From JACVRW01 sp963826165 (GTDB lineage: Bacteria > Actinomycetota > Thermoleophilia > Solirubrobacterales > Thermoleophilaceae), in the NCBI GenBank assembly GCA_963826165.1, contig CAWGWC010000006.1, positions 62,001-126,000 of the forward strand: a stretch of DNA of 64,000 bases. The letters are read 5' to 3'. The notes beneath the pieces are model-generated. The model had not been told where the DNA came from, did not search any database, and saw nothing but the letters and a program-made list of their open reading frames with translations. Positions 7,737-15,750 of the stretch are shown piece after piece (the first letter of the stretch is position 1; every line of letters begins with the position of its first letter). Position numbers and translations under genes: made by a program.

Positions 7737-8966
7737 GTGCTCGCGGACCCGCGCTGGCGAAACCTGGGGCTGGCCGGCCTGGCCGTGCTGGCCCTCGCCG
7801 CCGGCACGCTGGGGGTGGTACTCGGGGCAGATCGGGAGGACGAGCCCACCCCGGCCTCGGAGCCGGGAGACGCCGCGCCCGCGAACGGTGTCTCGTTCCT
7901 CGCCCGGATCATCCCGTCGGCGGCGGGATCCGCCGCAGCGGAAACGGACGTCCCCCGGGAGGTGCGGCGGCGAATCGAGCGGCTCTCGGCGCGGCAGAAG
8001 GTCGCGCAGCTCCTCCTGGTGGGCTATGCCGGCCCGGACCCGGGCGCCTCCGTGCCCCGCGACCTGCGCCGCCTCGGTCCCGGCGGCATCGTGATCGCCG
8101 GGCCGAACTACGCCGGCGCCGACGCCCTGCGCGACGTGGCCGGCGGGCTGCGGGCGAGCGCCGGCGGCGACCGCATCCCGCCGTTCGTGATGACGATCCA
8201 GGAGGGCGGCGAGCTCAACTCCTTTCCCGACCTGCCTCCCGCCGAGGCGCCGGCCGATCTGCCCTCGGTGCGCGAGGCGGCCAGGCAATCGCGTCTATCG
8301 GCCCGCACGCTGCGCAGCCTCGGCCTCACCGGCGTGCTCGGCCCCGTGGTCGACGTGGGACTCGAGAGCGGCTCGGCACTCGGTGTTCGGCTCTACTCCG
8401 ACGACCCGGAGGAGGTGGCTCGCTATGCGGCGTCCGCCGTCCGGGCCTACGAGAGCGAGCGGATGTTCAGCGCCGTCAAGCACCTGCCCGGGCTGGGGGC
8501 TGCCGACCGGTCTCCTCAGGACGGGCCCGCCAGCGTCGGCCTCGGCCTTCCCGAGCTGCGCGAGCGCGACCTGATTCCCTTCCGCGCCGCCATCGACGCC
8601 GGCGTGCCCGGCGTGGTGCTGAGCAACGCGCTGTATCCGTTCAGCGACTTCACCGTCCCGGCCTCGCTCTCACCCGCGGTGGCCGGCGAGCTGTTGCGCG
8701 ACGAGCTGGGCTTCGAGGGAGTCGCCATCACCGACGACCTGAGCGACCCGTCGGTCACGGTGCTGACGACGGTGCCCGACGCGGCGGTGGAGGCGGTGCG
8801 CGCGGGCGCCGACATGGCCTTCGTCTCCGGTCCGGCAGCCGACCAGGCGGCGGCCCATGCTGCGCTGTTGAGCGCGGTCGGCAGCGGACGCATCTCCGGA
8901 GCCCGGCTCGACCGCGCGCTCGAGCGCATCCTGGTGGCCAAGCGGCGCTACCGCGTGCTGCGCTAG
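7737..8966 (+). CDS. GH3 (NagZ-like) family protein, degenerate active site
   Basis: The 409-residue protein has an N-terminal membrane or signal segment (LGLAGLAVLALAAGTLGVVLGA), then a single GH3 N-terminal TIM barrel. Family landmarks are the KVAQLLLVGYAG start, FSAVKHLPGLG and the nucleophile block GVAITDDLSD with its Asp. NagZ-type enzymes need an Asp-His dyad after KHFPGHG and a DQEGGRV substrate loop. Here the loop is IQEGGEL, and KHLPGLGAADRSPQ lacks the Ser-His pair. It may therefore be a cell-surface binding protein or a hydrolase of altered specificity rather than an active N-acetylhexosaminidase. It is divergent from lysC and convergent with the molybdopterin oxidoreductase. Confidence 0.8.
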   Translation: MLADPRWRNLGLAGLAVLALAAGTLGVVLGADREDEPTPASEPGDAAPANGVSFLARIIPSAAGSAAAETDVPREVRRRIERLSARQKVAQLLLVGYAGPDPGASVPRDLRRLGPGGIVIAGPNYAGADALRDVAGGLRASAGGDRIPPFVMTIQEGGELNSFPDLPPAEAPADLPSVREAARQSRLSARTLRSLGLTGVLGPVVDVGLESGSALGVRLYSDDPEEVARYAASAVRAYESERMFSAVKHLPGLGAADRSPQDGPASVGLGLPELRERDLIPFRAAIDAGVPGVVLSNALYPFSDFTVPASLSPAVAGELLRDELGFEGVAITDDLSDPSVTVLTTVPDAAVEAVRAGADMAFVSGPAADQAAAHAALLSAVGSGRISGARLDRALERILVAKRRYRVLR

Positions 8967-8973
8967 CAACCGT

Positions 8974-10974
8974 CTAGAGCGCCTCCGCCTGCACGCGGTT
9001 GTCGTTGAACACCGGTGCGTTGCCCTGCTCGGTCAGGATCTGGGAGGTGGTGGACTGAGCGCTTCGCTCGCCCCGGTAGTCACGGTTCCACCAGCCCATC
9101 GGGGCCACCAGCACTCCGGCGCGAGCATCGTCGGAGACGCGTGCCGCGCAGGAGAACGAGCCGCGCTCGTTCCAGACACGGACCTCTGTCCCGTTCGTGA
9201 TTCCGCGCGCCTCGGCGTCCGCCGGGTTGATCACCAGCTCGGGCTCGGGCTGGGCGGAGAGCTGGCGGCGCTGGTTGGCGAAGCTCGAGTTCAGGAACAG
9301 ATGCGTCTTCGGGGTGATCAGCGCCAGCGGAAAGCGCTCGTCGAGGGCGGAGTCGAGCACCTCGGCCGGAGGCACGAACTCCGCTCTCAGCGTGACCTTG
9401 CCCGATTGGGTGCCGAAGCCTCCCTCGGCGTGCGGGACCGGCCCCTGCCCGAGATCGATCTTGGTCCAGCCGCGTTCTCGCAGGCCGTTCTCGTCGAAAC
9501 CCTCGAGGAGCTGGTCGACGAGCTCCTCGTCGCTGTCTGCGAAGCAGGGGTCGTCGAGCCCGAGCCGCACCGCGAGCAGCCGGAAGGTCTCGGTGTTCGG
9601 CTTGGCCTCACCGAGCGGCTCGATGGCCGGCGTGCTGAAGGTCAGATAGTGGTGGCCCCAGGAGAAGATCACGTCCAGATGCTCCAGCTGCGTGGTGGCC
9701 GGGAGCACGACGTCCGCGTGACGAGCGGTGTCGGTCATGAACTGCTCGAGCACCACGGTGAACAGGTCGTCGCGTCGCAGGCCCTCGAGCACCTGCTCCT
9801 GGTCAGGCGCGATGGCCGCGGGGTTGGAGTTCCAGCACACCAGCGCCATCACCGGCGGGTCCAGGGCGGGATCGGTGAGCGCGTCGCCCACCTGGGCCAT
9901 GTTGATCCGGCGCACGGGCCCGGGACGAAGGTCGATCCGCTGCAGGGGCGCCTCGCTCACCGCTGCCGCGGTGGCCGTCGGGATGTACGAGCAGCCGCCC
10001 CCGCGGTCGCGCCAGGCGCCGGTGAGCGCGGGCAGCGAGGCCATCGTCGCGTAGGCGGCGGGCGCGCCGAGATGGCGCTGAGCGCCCACCCCGAGCCGCA
10101 GCAGCGCGGGCCGGGTGGCGGCGAACTCGCGTCCGACGCGCGCGATCGCCTCTGCCTCCACGCCGGTGATCGCCGCGGCCCGCTCCACCGAAAAGCCGGA
10201 CAGCGTGGCCAGAAGCTCGTCGTAGCCCTGCGCGTGGGCGCGACACCAGTCCTCGTCCTGCAGGCCGGCGTCGACGATCGCCCTCATCATGCCCATCGCC
10301 AGCGCGGCGTCCGTTCCGGGCAGCGGGCGCAGATGCTCGTCGGCCACCCGCGCGGTGCGGCTGCGAAACGGGTCGACCACCACGATGCGCGCCCCCGCCC
10401 GGCGGGCGTCGAGCAGCTTGCGCCACAGGTGAGGCGCGGTGGACATTGGGTTCCAGCCCCAGACGATCACGTAACGGGAGTTGGGCCACTCCTCGGGATC
10501 CACCTCAGGCGAGAAGCCGTGAGCCATCGTGGTCCCCACGAGACCGGCCGTGGCGCAGATGGTCCGTTCGAGATCGGTGGCCCCGAGCGCGTTCATCACC
10601 CGGGCGCTCATGCAGTCGCGCTGGATCAGGCCCTGCGTTCCCGCGTACGAGTAGGGCAGGATCGACTCGCCTCCGTGCTCGGCCGCCGTATCGCGCAGCC
10701 TCTCGGCCACGAGGTCGAGGGCCTCGTCCCAGCTCGCGCGGCGAAAGTGGCCCTCGCCCTTTGGCCCCTCGCGCACCAGCGGATGCAGGATTCGCTCGTC
10801 GGAGTAGACCCGGTCGAGGTAGTTGGACACCTTCCCGCACAGAAAGCCCACGGTGATCGGATGGTCGGGATCGCCTGCGACCTTGGTGGCCCGGCCGTCC
10901 TCCACCGTCACGTGCATGGCGCAGGTGTCGGGACAGTCGTGGGGGCAGGCCGCGCGGACCAGGCGGGTGGCGAT
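8974..10974 (-). CDS. Molybdopterin (Mo-bisPGD) oxidoreductase, non-canonical start
   Basis: This protein of about 666 residues belongs to the DMSO-reductase superfamily (BisC-like). The N-terminal [4Fe-4S] ligands are in ACPHDCPDTC and GFLCGK, followed by SYAGTQG, VIWGWNPMSTAPHLWR, NSNPAAIAPDQEQV and the C-terminal molybdopterin dinucleotide domain. The first ATG (10917) would remove three of the four Fe-S cysteines. Upstream of it the frame has no ATG, GTG or TTG before the recR stop, only ATC at 10974 and CTG at 10962. ATC is chosen because TACCAT lies exactly 6 nt before it. It probably acts in the cytoplasm, since no Tat signal is seen. Substrate unknown. Confidence 0.88.
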   Translation of the reverse strand: MATRLVRAACPHDCPDTCAMHVTVEDGRATKVAGDPDHPITVGFLCGKVSNYLDRVYSDERILHPLVREGPKGEGHFRRASWDEALDLVAERLRDTAAEHGGESILPYSYAGTQGLIQRDCMSARVMNALGATDLERTICATAGLVGTTMAHGFSPEVDPEEWPNSRYVIVWGWNPMSTAPHLWRKLLDARRAGARIVVVDPFRSRTARVADEHLRPLPGTDAALAMGMMRAIVDAGLQDEDWCRAHAQGYDELLATLSGFSVERAAAITGVEAEAIARVGREFAATRPALLRLGVGAQRHLGAPAAYATMASLPALTGAWRDRGGGCSYIPTATAAAVSEAPLQRIDLRPGPVRRINMAQVGDALTDPALDPPVMALVCWNSNPAAIAPDQEQVLEGLRRDDLFTVVLEQFMTDTARHADVVLPATTQLEHLDVIFSWGHHYLTFSTPAIEPLGEAKPNTETFRLLAVRLGLDDPCFADSDEELVDQLLEGFDENGLRERGWTKIDLGQGPVPHAEGGFGTQSGKVTLRAEFVPPAEVLDSALDERFPLALITPKTHLFLNSSFANQRRQLSAQPEPELVINPADAEARGITNGTEVRVWNERGSFSCAARVSDDARAGVLVAPMGWWNRDYRGERSAQSTTSQILTEQGNAPVFNDNRVQAEAL

Positions 10975-10980
10975 GTGAGG

Positions 10981-10986
10981 ATGGTA
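10981..10986 (-). promoter_or_regulatory. -10 box before the molybdopterin oxidoreductase (TACCAT)
   Basis: TACCAT, then 6 nt, then ATC GCC. The geometry equals that of the RTG leaderless genes in this window, but the codon at the start position is ATC. Confidence 0.45.
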
Positions 10987-11001
10987 CGCCCGGAGTGAGG
11001 G

Positions 11002-11604
11002 CTACAGCGCCTGGCGGCCGCGCAGCGCCCGTCCGAGCGTGATCTCGTCCGCGTACTCGAGGTCCGAGCCCACCGGCAGGCCGCTGGCCAGGCGGGTGAC
11101 CATCACCTCTGGAGAGCGCTCGCGCAGGGCGTCGGCCAGGTAGAGCGCGGTGGCCTCGCCGGTGGTGGTTGCGTTGGTGGCGATCACCACCTCGCGGATC
11201 CCGGCCCCGTTGTCCACCCGCCCGAGCAGCTCGGCCACGTGAAGGTCCTCGGGGTCGACTCCGTCGATCGGCGACAGGGCGCCGCCGAGCACGTGGTAGC
11301 GGCCGTTGAACTCACCTGAGCGCTCGAGGGGGATCACGTCGCTGGGCTGCTCGACCACGCAGATGGTGGTGGCCTCGCGGCGCTCGTCCTGGCAGATGCG
11401 GCAGGTGGCCTCCGTGGCCAGGTTGAAGCAGACCTCGCAGTGGCCGACGGTGGCCTTGACCTCCCGGATCGAATCGGCCAGCGCCAGCGCCTCCTCCTCG
11501 GACGCGCTCAGGATGTGAAAGGCCAGCCGCTGCGCGGTGCGCTGGCCGATGCCGGGCAGCCGGGCGAGCTCGGTGATGAGCCGGTTTACGGGTGCAGCGA
11601 ACAC
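11002..11604 (-). CDS. recR: Recombination mediator protein RecR
   Basis: The 200-residue RecR acts with RecF/RecO to load RecA at gaps. The helix-hairpin-helix start NRLITELARLPGIGQRTAQRLAFHIL is followed by a zinc finger with CEVCFNLATEATCRIC and then a Toprim domain (ICVVEQPSDVIPLE, YHVLGGALSP). Length matches the family. It is the third gene of dnaX-ybaB-recR, the standard bacterial order. Confidence 0.97.
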   Translation of the reverse strand: MFAAPVNRLITELARLPGIGQRTAQRLAFHILSASEEEALALADSIREVKATVGHCEVCFNLATEATCRICQDERREATTICVVEQPSDVIPLERSGEFNGRYHVLGGALSPIDGVDPEDLHVAELLGRVDNGAGIREVVIATNATTTGEATALYLADALRERSPEVMVTRLASGLPVGSDLEYADEITLGRALRGRQAL

Positions 11605-11622
11605 GGGGTCGTCAAGAGACGG

Positions 11623-11964
11623 CTAGAGGCCCGGCAGCCCGAGGCCACCGAGGCCGCCGGCCCCGCCGAGACCCCCGGTGGCGGCGTTCATCTTCGACGC
11701 GGCCAGTTCCTGGGCGGAGCGGATCGCTTCGTTGACCGCCGCCTGAACCATGTCCTGAAGCATGTCGACGTCCTCGGGGTCGACCGCCTCCGGGTCGATG
11801 GCCAGGTCCCTGAGCTGCAGGTCGCCGCTGATCTTGACCGTGACCATGCCGCCGCCGGCGCTGGCCTCCACCACTTCGTTGGCCAGCTCCTCCTGTGCCT
11901 TGGCCATGTCGGCCTGCATCTTCTGTACCTGCTTCAGCATCTGGTTCATGTTGGGCTGACCCAT
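11623..11964 (-). CDS. YbaB/EbfC nucleoid-associated protein
   Basis: The 113-residue protein has the family signature: MNQMLKQVQKMQADMAKAQEEL coiled region, then VEASAGGGMVTVKISGDLQL and IDPEAVDPEDVDMLQDMVQAAVNEA. It binds DNA as a dimer and is almost always encoded between dnaX and recR. The C-terminal tail is Gly-rich. GAGGAGG lies upstream of the ATG inside the dnaX 3' end, only 2 nt separate the genes, and co-transcription is near certain. Confidence 0.95.
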   Translation of the reverse strand: MGQPNMNQMLKQVQKMQADMAKAQEELANEVVEASAGGGMVTVKISGDLQLRDLAIDPEAVDPEDVDMLQDMVQAAVNEAIRSAQELAASKMNAATGGLGGAGGLGGLGLPGL

Positions 11965-11966
11965 CT

Positions 11967-13604
11967 CTACCGTTCCTCCTCTTCGGGATCTTCGAAGATC
12001 TCCTCCGCGCCGAACTCCGCGCGCAGACGTTCGATGAGCTGGTCGTGGTCGAGCGTGGTGGGTCCCGGCGGGAGAGCCTCGTCGCTCAACTCGAAGTCGA
12101 GCGCGAGCGACCGTCCGGTGAGCCCGCGCACCGCCGTGGCCACCAGCTCGCGATTCGCCTCGGCCTTCTTCTTGACGAACGCGGCGTCGGTCGGGAAGGC
12201 CACCGTGAGGCGGTCGGCCTCCACCGCTGTGGGCGAGGCCGCCCCGATGGCGGCGCCGAGCATGCCGTTGTCGCGGGTCACGGCCTCCGCCACCGCGGGC
12301 CAGAGGGCCTTGAGCTGCTCCAGGTCGACCTCGCCCACGGCCTGAGGGGCCCGTTCGGCCTGCGGCTCGACCGCCACGGCGGCCGAAGAGCCCATCGCCG
12401 CGCGCGGGGCGGGGGCCGGCGGTGGGGCAGGCGGAGCGGTCGTCTCGGTCTCGGCGGCGTCGCCGTCGATGCGCTGCTCCAGCTGCTCGATCCGGTAGAT
12501 CAACGCCTGCAGCGACAGGTCGGCCTGCGGCTGGGTGGCCTTCAGGAGCGCCATCTCGAGCTGGATGCGCGGCTCGGAACCATCCTTGACCGCGCTCACG
12601 GCGGCGGCCAGGAAGTCGATCGTGCGCAGGATCTCTCCCTGGGCGAGCCGCTCGGCCTGGGAGGCCAGCCGGTCGGTGTGCTCGGCGGTGACCGAGAACG
12701 AGTCGGGGACCTCACCGAGCGTCTGGATCACGAACAGATGGCGCAGGTGTGCCGACAGGTCGCGCATGAACTGGGTGTAGTCGCGGCCCGAGTCGGACAG
12801 CCGCTGCACGGCGAGCAGCGCGGCTCGAGGGTCGCGCGCCACGAGCGCGTCGGTCGAGTCGAGCACCAGCTCGGCATCTGCGACTCCAAGGATGTCGAGC
12901 ACGTCCTCGAGATTGACCTCGTTGCCTCCGTAGGTGACGAGCTGCTCGAGCGTGCCGAGCGCGTCGCGGAACGAGCCGGTGGCGGCGCGCGCCAGCATGC
13001 CCACGGCGGCGTCGGGAACTTCGATCTCCTCCTCCTCCGCCACGCGTCGCAGCACACCGGCGATCTGCTCGAGGGAGGGGCGCTGGAAGTCGAAGCGATG
13101 ACAGCGGTCGATGATCGTGGCGGGCACCTTGTGTGCCTCGGTGGTGGCCAGCACGAAGACCACGTGAGCGGGCGGCTCCTCGAGGGTCTTGAGGAACGCG
13201 TTCCAGGCCGCCGTGGAGAGCATGTGCGCCTCGTCGAGGATGTATACGCGGCGATGGCCCTGCATGGGCGCGAGCGCGACGTTCTCGCGCAGCTCGCGGA
13301 TGTCGTCGACCGAGTTGTTGGAGGCGGCGTCCATCTCCACCACGTCGAGTGAGGTGCCGGCTAGGATCGCGCGCGACTCGTCGGTGCCCGGATCGAAGTC
13401 CACGGCGGGCCCGCCCTCGGCGTTGAGGGCGCACGCCAGGAGCTTGGCCATGGAGGTCTTCCCGGTGCCCCGCGAGCCCACGAACAGATAGGCGTGATGC
13501 ACCTTGTCGAGCTCGATCGCGTTGCGCAGCGTCTTGACGATGTGCTCCTGGCCGACCACCGAGTCGAAGGTGCGCGGGCGGTGACGGCGGTAGAGGGAGA
13601 GCAT
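11967..13604 (-). CDS. dnaX: DNA polymerase III subunit gamma/tau
   Basis: The 545-residue clamp-loader ATPase begins MLSLYRRHRPRTFDSVVGQEHIV. The Walker A is GSRGTGKT, the Walker B is ILDEAHML, and sensor 1 is in FVLATTEAHKVP. Domain III and a Pro/Ala-rich tau region follow. The zinc module between Walker A and LDVVEMDAASN normally carries four Cys; here all are replaced (LNAEGGPAVDFDPGTDESRA). An ATG at 13616 is also in frame, but it falls inside the TAGCAT -10 box, so 13604 is preferred. No slippery AAAAAAG-type sequence for a gamma form was noticed. Confidence 0.95.
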   Translation of the reverse strand: MLSLYRRHRPRTFDSVVGQEHIVKTLRNAIELDKVHHAYLFVGSRGTGKTSMAKLLACALNAEGGPAVDFDPGTDESRAILAGTSLDVVEMDAASNNSVDDIRELRENVALAPMQGHRRVYILDEAHMLSTAAWNAFLKTLEEPPAHVVFVLATTEAHKVPATIIDRCHRFDFQRPSLEQIAGVLRRVAEEEEIEVPDAAVGMLARAATGSFRDALGTLEQLVTYGGNEVNLEDVLDILGVADAELVLDSTDALVARDPRAALLAVQRLSDSGRDYTQFMRDLSAHLRHLFVIQTLGEVPDSFSVTAEHTDRLASQAERLAQGEILRTIDFLAAAVSAVKDGSEPRIQLEMALLKATQPQADLSLQALIYRIEQLEQRIDGDAAETETTAPPAPPPAPAPRAAMGSSAAVAVEPQAERAPQAVGEVDLEQLKALWPAVAEAVTRDNGMLGAAIGAASPTAVEADRLTVAFPTDAAFVKKKAEANRELVATAVRGLTGRSLALDFELSDEALPPGPTTLDHDQLIERLRAEFGAEEIFEDPEEEER

Positions 13605-13614
13605 CGGTGGCCCC

Positions 13615-13620
13615 ATGCTA
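13615..13620 (-). promoter_or_regulatory. -10 box of dnaX (TAGCAT)
   Basis: TAGCAT is followed by 10 nt and the ATG at 13604, predicting a leader of 3-4 nt. An imperfect inverted repeat (GACCG...CGGTC, about 13624-13639) lies just upstream. Confidence 0.45.
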
Positions 13621-13970
13621 GATGACCGATCAGCCGGTCCGAGGACGGCCTCTAGCGACAGGCCACGCTTGCGTTCGAGCTCTCGACACGCCGCATCTGT
13701 GACGGGGTCACCTCGCTGCAGGAGCCCGCGCTCCAGGCGCCGTCCTCCCGGGACAGAAACAGACCGGTCAGGCGTCCGACGTCGGCGAAGAGGCCGCAGC
13801 GCGGAGGAGGAGACTTGCCGGCCCTTTACTCTCGCGCCACCCTACGCTTGCGGCCGATGACGACATCGCGGTTCCTATCGTGGAGCAGGGCGACGGGCCC
13901 GCCGTCCGGCGGTCCCCCGTCGAGGACGTCGAAGGTGAGCCTCGTCACGGTATAGCGGTCCATTCCCCGG
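13621..13970. other. Intergenic region between dnaX and the flavoprotein gene
   Basis: This is the divergent gap between dnaX and the gene at 13983. I see no convincing coding region. A 32-codon frame from ATG 13857, preceded by TACGCT, is possible but has no recognisable product. No SRP RNA core motif is present here, although that gene often neighbours dnaX. Confidence 0.4.
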
Positions 13971-13976
13971 TACGTT
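13971..13976 (+). promoter_or_regulatory. -10 box (TACGTT), leaderless
   Basis: TACGTT, 6 nt, then the GTG at 13983. It fixes the start of the flavoprotein gene. Confidence 0.6.
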
Positions 13977-13982
13977 CGGTGG

Positions 13983-15449
13983 GTGACCACTTCGCGCGCG
14001 GATCTCTGCGTCGTCGGGGCCGGGATCTCGGCCCTGAATGCACTGGAGGTGGCGAGCGGCTACTTGGATCGCAGCCACCGCGTCGTACTGATCGAGAAGC
14101 GGCCGGGGCCCGGCGGCATGTGGCGCGACACCTACCCCTACGTGCGCCTGCATCAGCCGCACCCGCTCTTCACCGCGGGCGCCATCGCGTGGCAGGGCGG
14201 CCACGCTCGCTCGTACCTGGCCGCGCGCGACGAGGTCGTCGACCACTTCGCCCAGGTCGTCGACGTCGTCCGCCGCCGCGTCGACGTAGAGGAGCGCTAC
14301 GGCTGGGAGTTCGTGTCCGACGAGGAGCAGGATGGGCGCGTGCTTGTGCGCGCGCGCGACCCGGACGGCACCACGCACGTCGTCGACACCGCCCGGCTCA
14401 TCAAGGGTTACGGCGTGGAGATCGGGCCGGACGTCCCGCTCGCGGTCACGAGCGAGCGGGTGCAGTCGATCACCCCGACCTCCCTCGACGAGCACCTCGA
14501 CGAGCTGCGAGCGGACTTGGCGCCGGTGTGGATCATCGGTGGCGGCAAGACGGCGATGGACACCGCCTACCGGCTCGTCACGGAGCTGCCGGGACGGGAG
14601 GTGCACATGCTGGCCGGCGCCGGGACGTTCTTCTCGTCGCGTGACCGGCTGTTCCCCCAGGGCCGTGCCCGCTGGCGCCCGCGGGCGACGCCGAACATGA
14701 TCAACACCGAGTTGGCTCGCCGCTTCGACGGAACCAACGAGGACGAGGTCCGGCGCTGGCTGCGCGAGACGGTCGGCCTGAGCCTCATGCCCGACGCGCA
14801 AAACTACCTCTTCGGCCTGCTCTCCCGGGCGGAGCTGAGGACGATCGCGAACGGTCTGGCGGCCGTCGTGCCGGGCTACCTTGTCGACGTCCGCGACTGC
14901 GGGGATGCAGCCGAGCTGGTCCTGCGCTCGGGCGAGACCCGCACAGTCCCGGCCGGGACGTGGCTGATGAACTGCACCGGGTTCTTCCGACCGAGCGAGC
15001 GCCCGTACGAGCCGTACGCGTCGACGAGCGGGAACGTGCTCACTCTCAGCTCACGATCGGTGACCATGCTGCTGTCTTCCTTCATGGGCTACTTCATGGC
15101 CCACATGATGTTCGCGGGCAAGCTCAGGGACACGCCGCTCTACGAGCTCGACCTCTCCGGTCTGATCGAGCGGGCACGGCCGGCCATACCATATGTCGCC
15201 GCGACGCTGGGGACTTACAACCTCAGCCTGATGAGCGACGCACTGCCAGGCCGGACGTTCCTGCAGTGCGGGCTGGACTTCGACCGCCTCTCCCCCGCGC
15301 CGTACCGGCTCGCCTCGACGGTCGCCTTCGCCGCCCGCCACAAGCGCGACCGCCCGCACTACCAGCGCGCGCTGGACACTGTGCGCGAGCGCTTCGACAT
15401 CCGCTGCGGCCCGCTCGAGGCGCTCGCCCCTAGCCAGGAGCACCATTGA
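13983..15449 (+). CDS. FAD/NAD(P)-binding monooxygenase-like flavoprotein
   Basis: The 488-residue protein resembles flavin-containing monooxygenases. FAD binding is shown by CVVGAGISALNALEVA and EKRPGPGGMWRDTYPYVRLH. A second Rossmann motif, VWIIGGGKTAMDTAYRL, would bind NADPH. A conserved late segment, TWLMNCTGFFRP, matches the ATG-like motif linking the domains. The substrate is unknown; members often oxidise S or N atoms or act as Baeyer-Villiger enzymes. The gene is monocistronic, leaderless and convergent with the E1 operon. Confidence 0.85.
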   Translation: MTTSRADLCVVGAGISALNALEVASGYLDRSHRVVLIEKRPGPGGMWRDTYPYVRLHQPHPLFTAGAIAWQGGHARSYLAARDEVVDHFAQVVDVVRRRVDVEERYGWEFVSDEEQDGRVLVRARDPDGTTHVVDTARLIKGYGVEIGPDVPLAVTSERVQSITPTSLDEHLDELRADLAPVWIIGGGKTAMDTAYRLVTELPGREVHMLAGAGTFFSSRDRLFPQGRARWRPRATPNMINTELARRFDGTNEDEVRRWLRETVGLSLMPDAQNYLFGLLSRAELRTIANGLAAVVPGYLVDVRDCGDAAELVLRSGETRTVPAGTWLMNCTGFFRPSERPYEPYASTSGNVLTLSSRSVTMLLSSFMGYFMAHMMFAGKLRDTPLYELDLSGLIERARPAIPYVAATLGTYNLSLMSDALPGRTFLQCGLDFDRLSPAPYRLASTVAFAARHKRDRPHYQRALDTVRERFDIRCGPLEALAPSQEHH

Positions 15450-15588
15450 TCCATTAGATAGTCCGACTCCCGGTCCGGAAGGCCCGGTCAGATTCGGCGA
15501 CCCTGAGGCGCGGCCGCAAGCAAGTCCCTCGTCACTCTCCTCCTCCCGCGTATGAAAGCATCAGCGCCCGGCGGCCGTTCGAACCGGC

Positions 15589-15750
15589 TCAGCCGCCGAC
15601 ACTCCCGCGCTCCGAAGTGGAGACAAATGAGGGTCTGGCTTCCCCCTGTAGGCACGGCCGTGCGGTGGATGTCTGCAAGCCTGAGGCGGAGTCGGCCGGC
15701 GCCACCAAGACGAACGCCACGGCCGCGATCAGCCCGCCGCGCACCCTCAT
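15589..15750 (-). CDS. Small secreted protein or truncated remnant
   Basis: This is a 53-codon frame whose ATG overlaps the E1 stop codon (ATGA). The first 23 residues, MRVRGGLIAAVAFVLVAPAD..., form a good signal peptide with basic n-region and hydrophobic core. The remaining ~30 residues are low-complexity and match nothing I recognise. The coupling and the signal peptide suggest a real translated start. The abrupt end suggests a secreted protein that has been truncated. Confidence 0.4.
   Translation of the reverse strand: MRVRGGLIAAVAFVLVAPADSASGLQTSTARPCLQGEARPSFVSTSERGSVGG

Noticed and set aside
9301..10998. Plus-strand frame of about 565 codons
   Set aside because: It lies wholly opposite the molybdopterin oxidoreductase, whose Fe-S and cofactor motifs are clear.
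11895..13352. Plus-strand frame of about 485 codons opposite dnaX
   Set aside because: DnaX motifs on the minus strand explain the region; the plus frame is His/Arg/Gly noise.
11967..13604. Programmed frameshift in dnaX
   Set aside because: No A-rich slippery heptamer was noticed in this GC-rich gene.
13621..13870. Possible SRP RNA just upstream of dnaX
   Set aside because: No GGAAGNAGC-type core is present there. The real SRP RNA is at 18413-18686.
13857..13955. 32-codon frame after a TACGCT box
   Set aside because: No ribosome-binding site, no family and no conserved feature. Kept only as a remark in the intergenic entry.
15463..15520. GGTCCGGAAGG string resembling the SRP RNA core
   Set aside because: It lacks the AGCAGC continuation and flanking stems.
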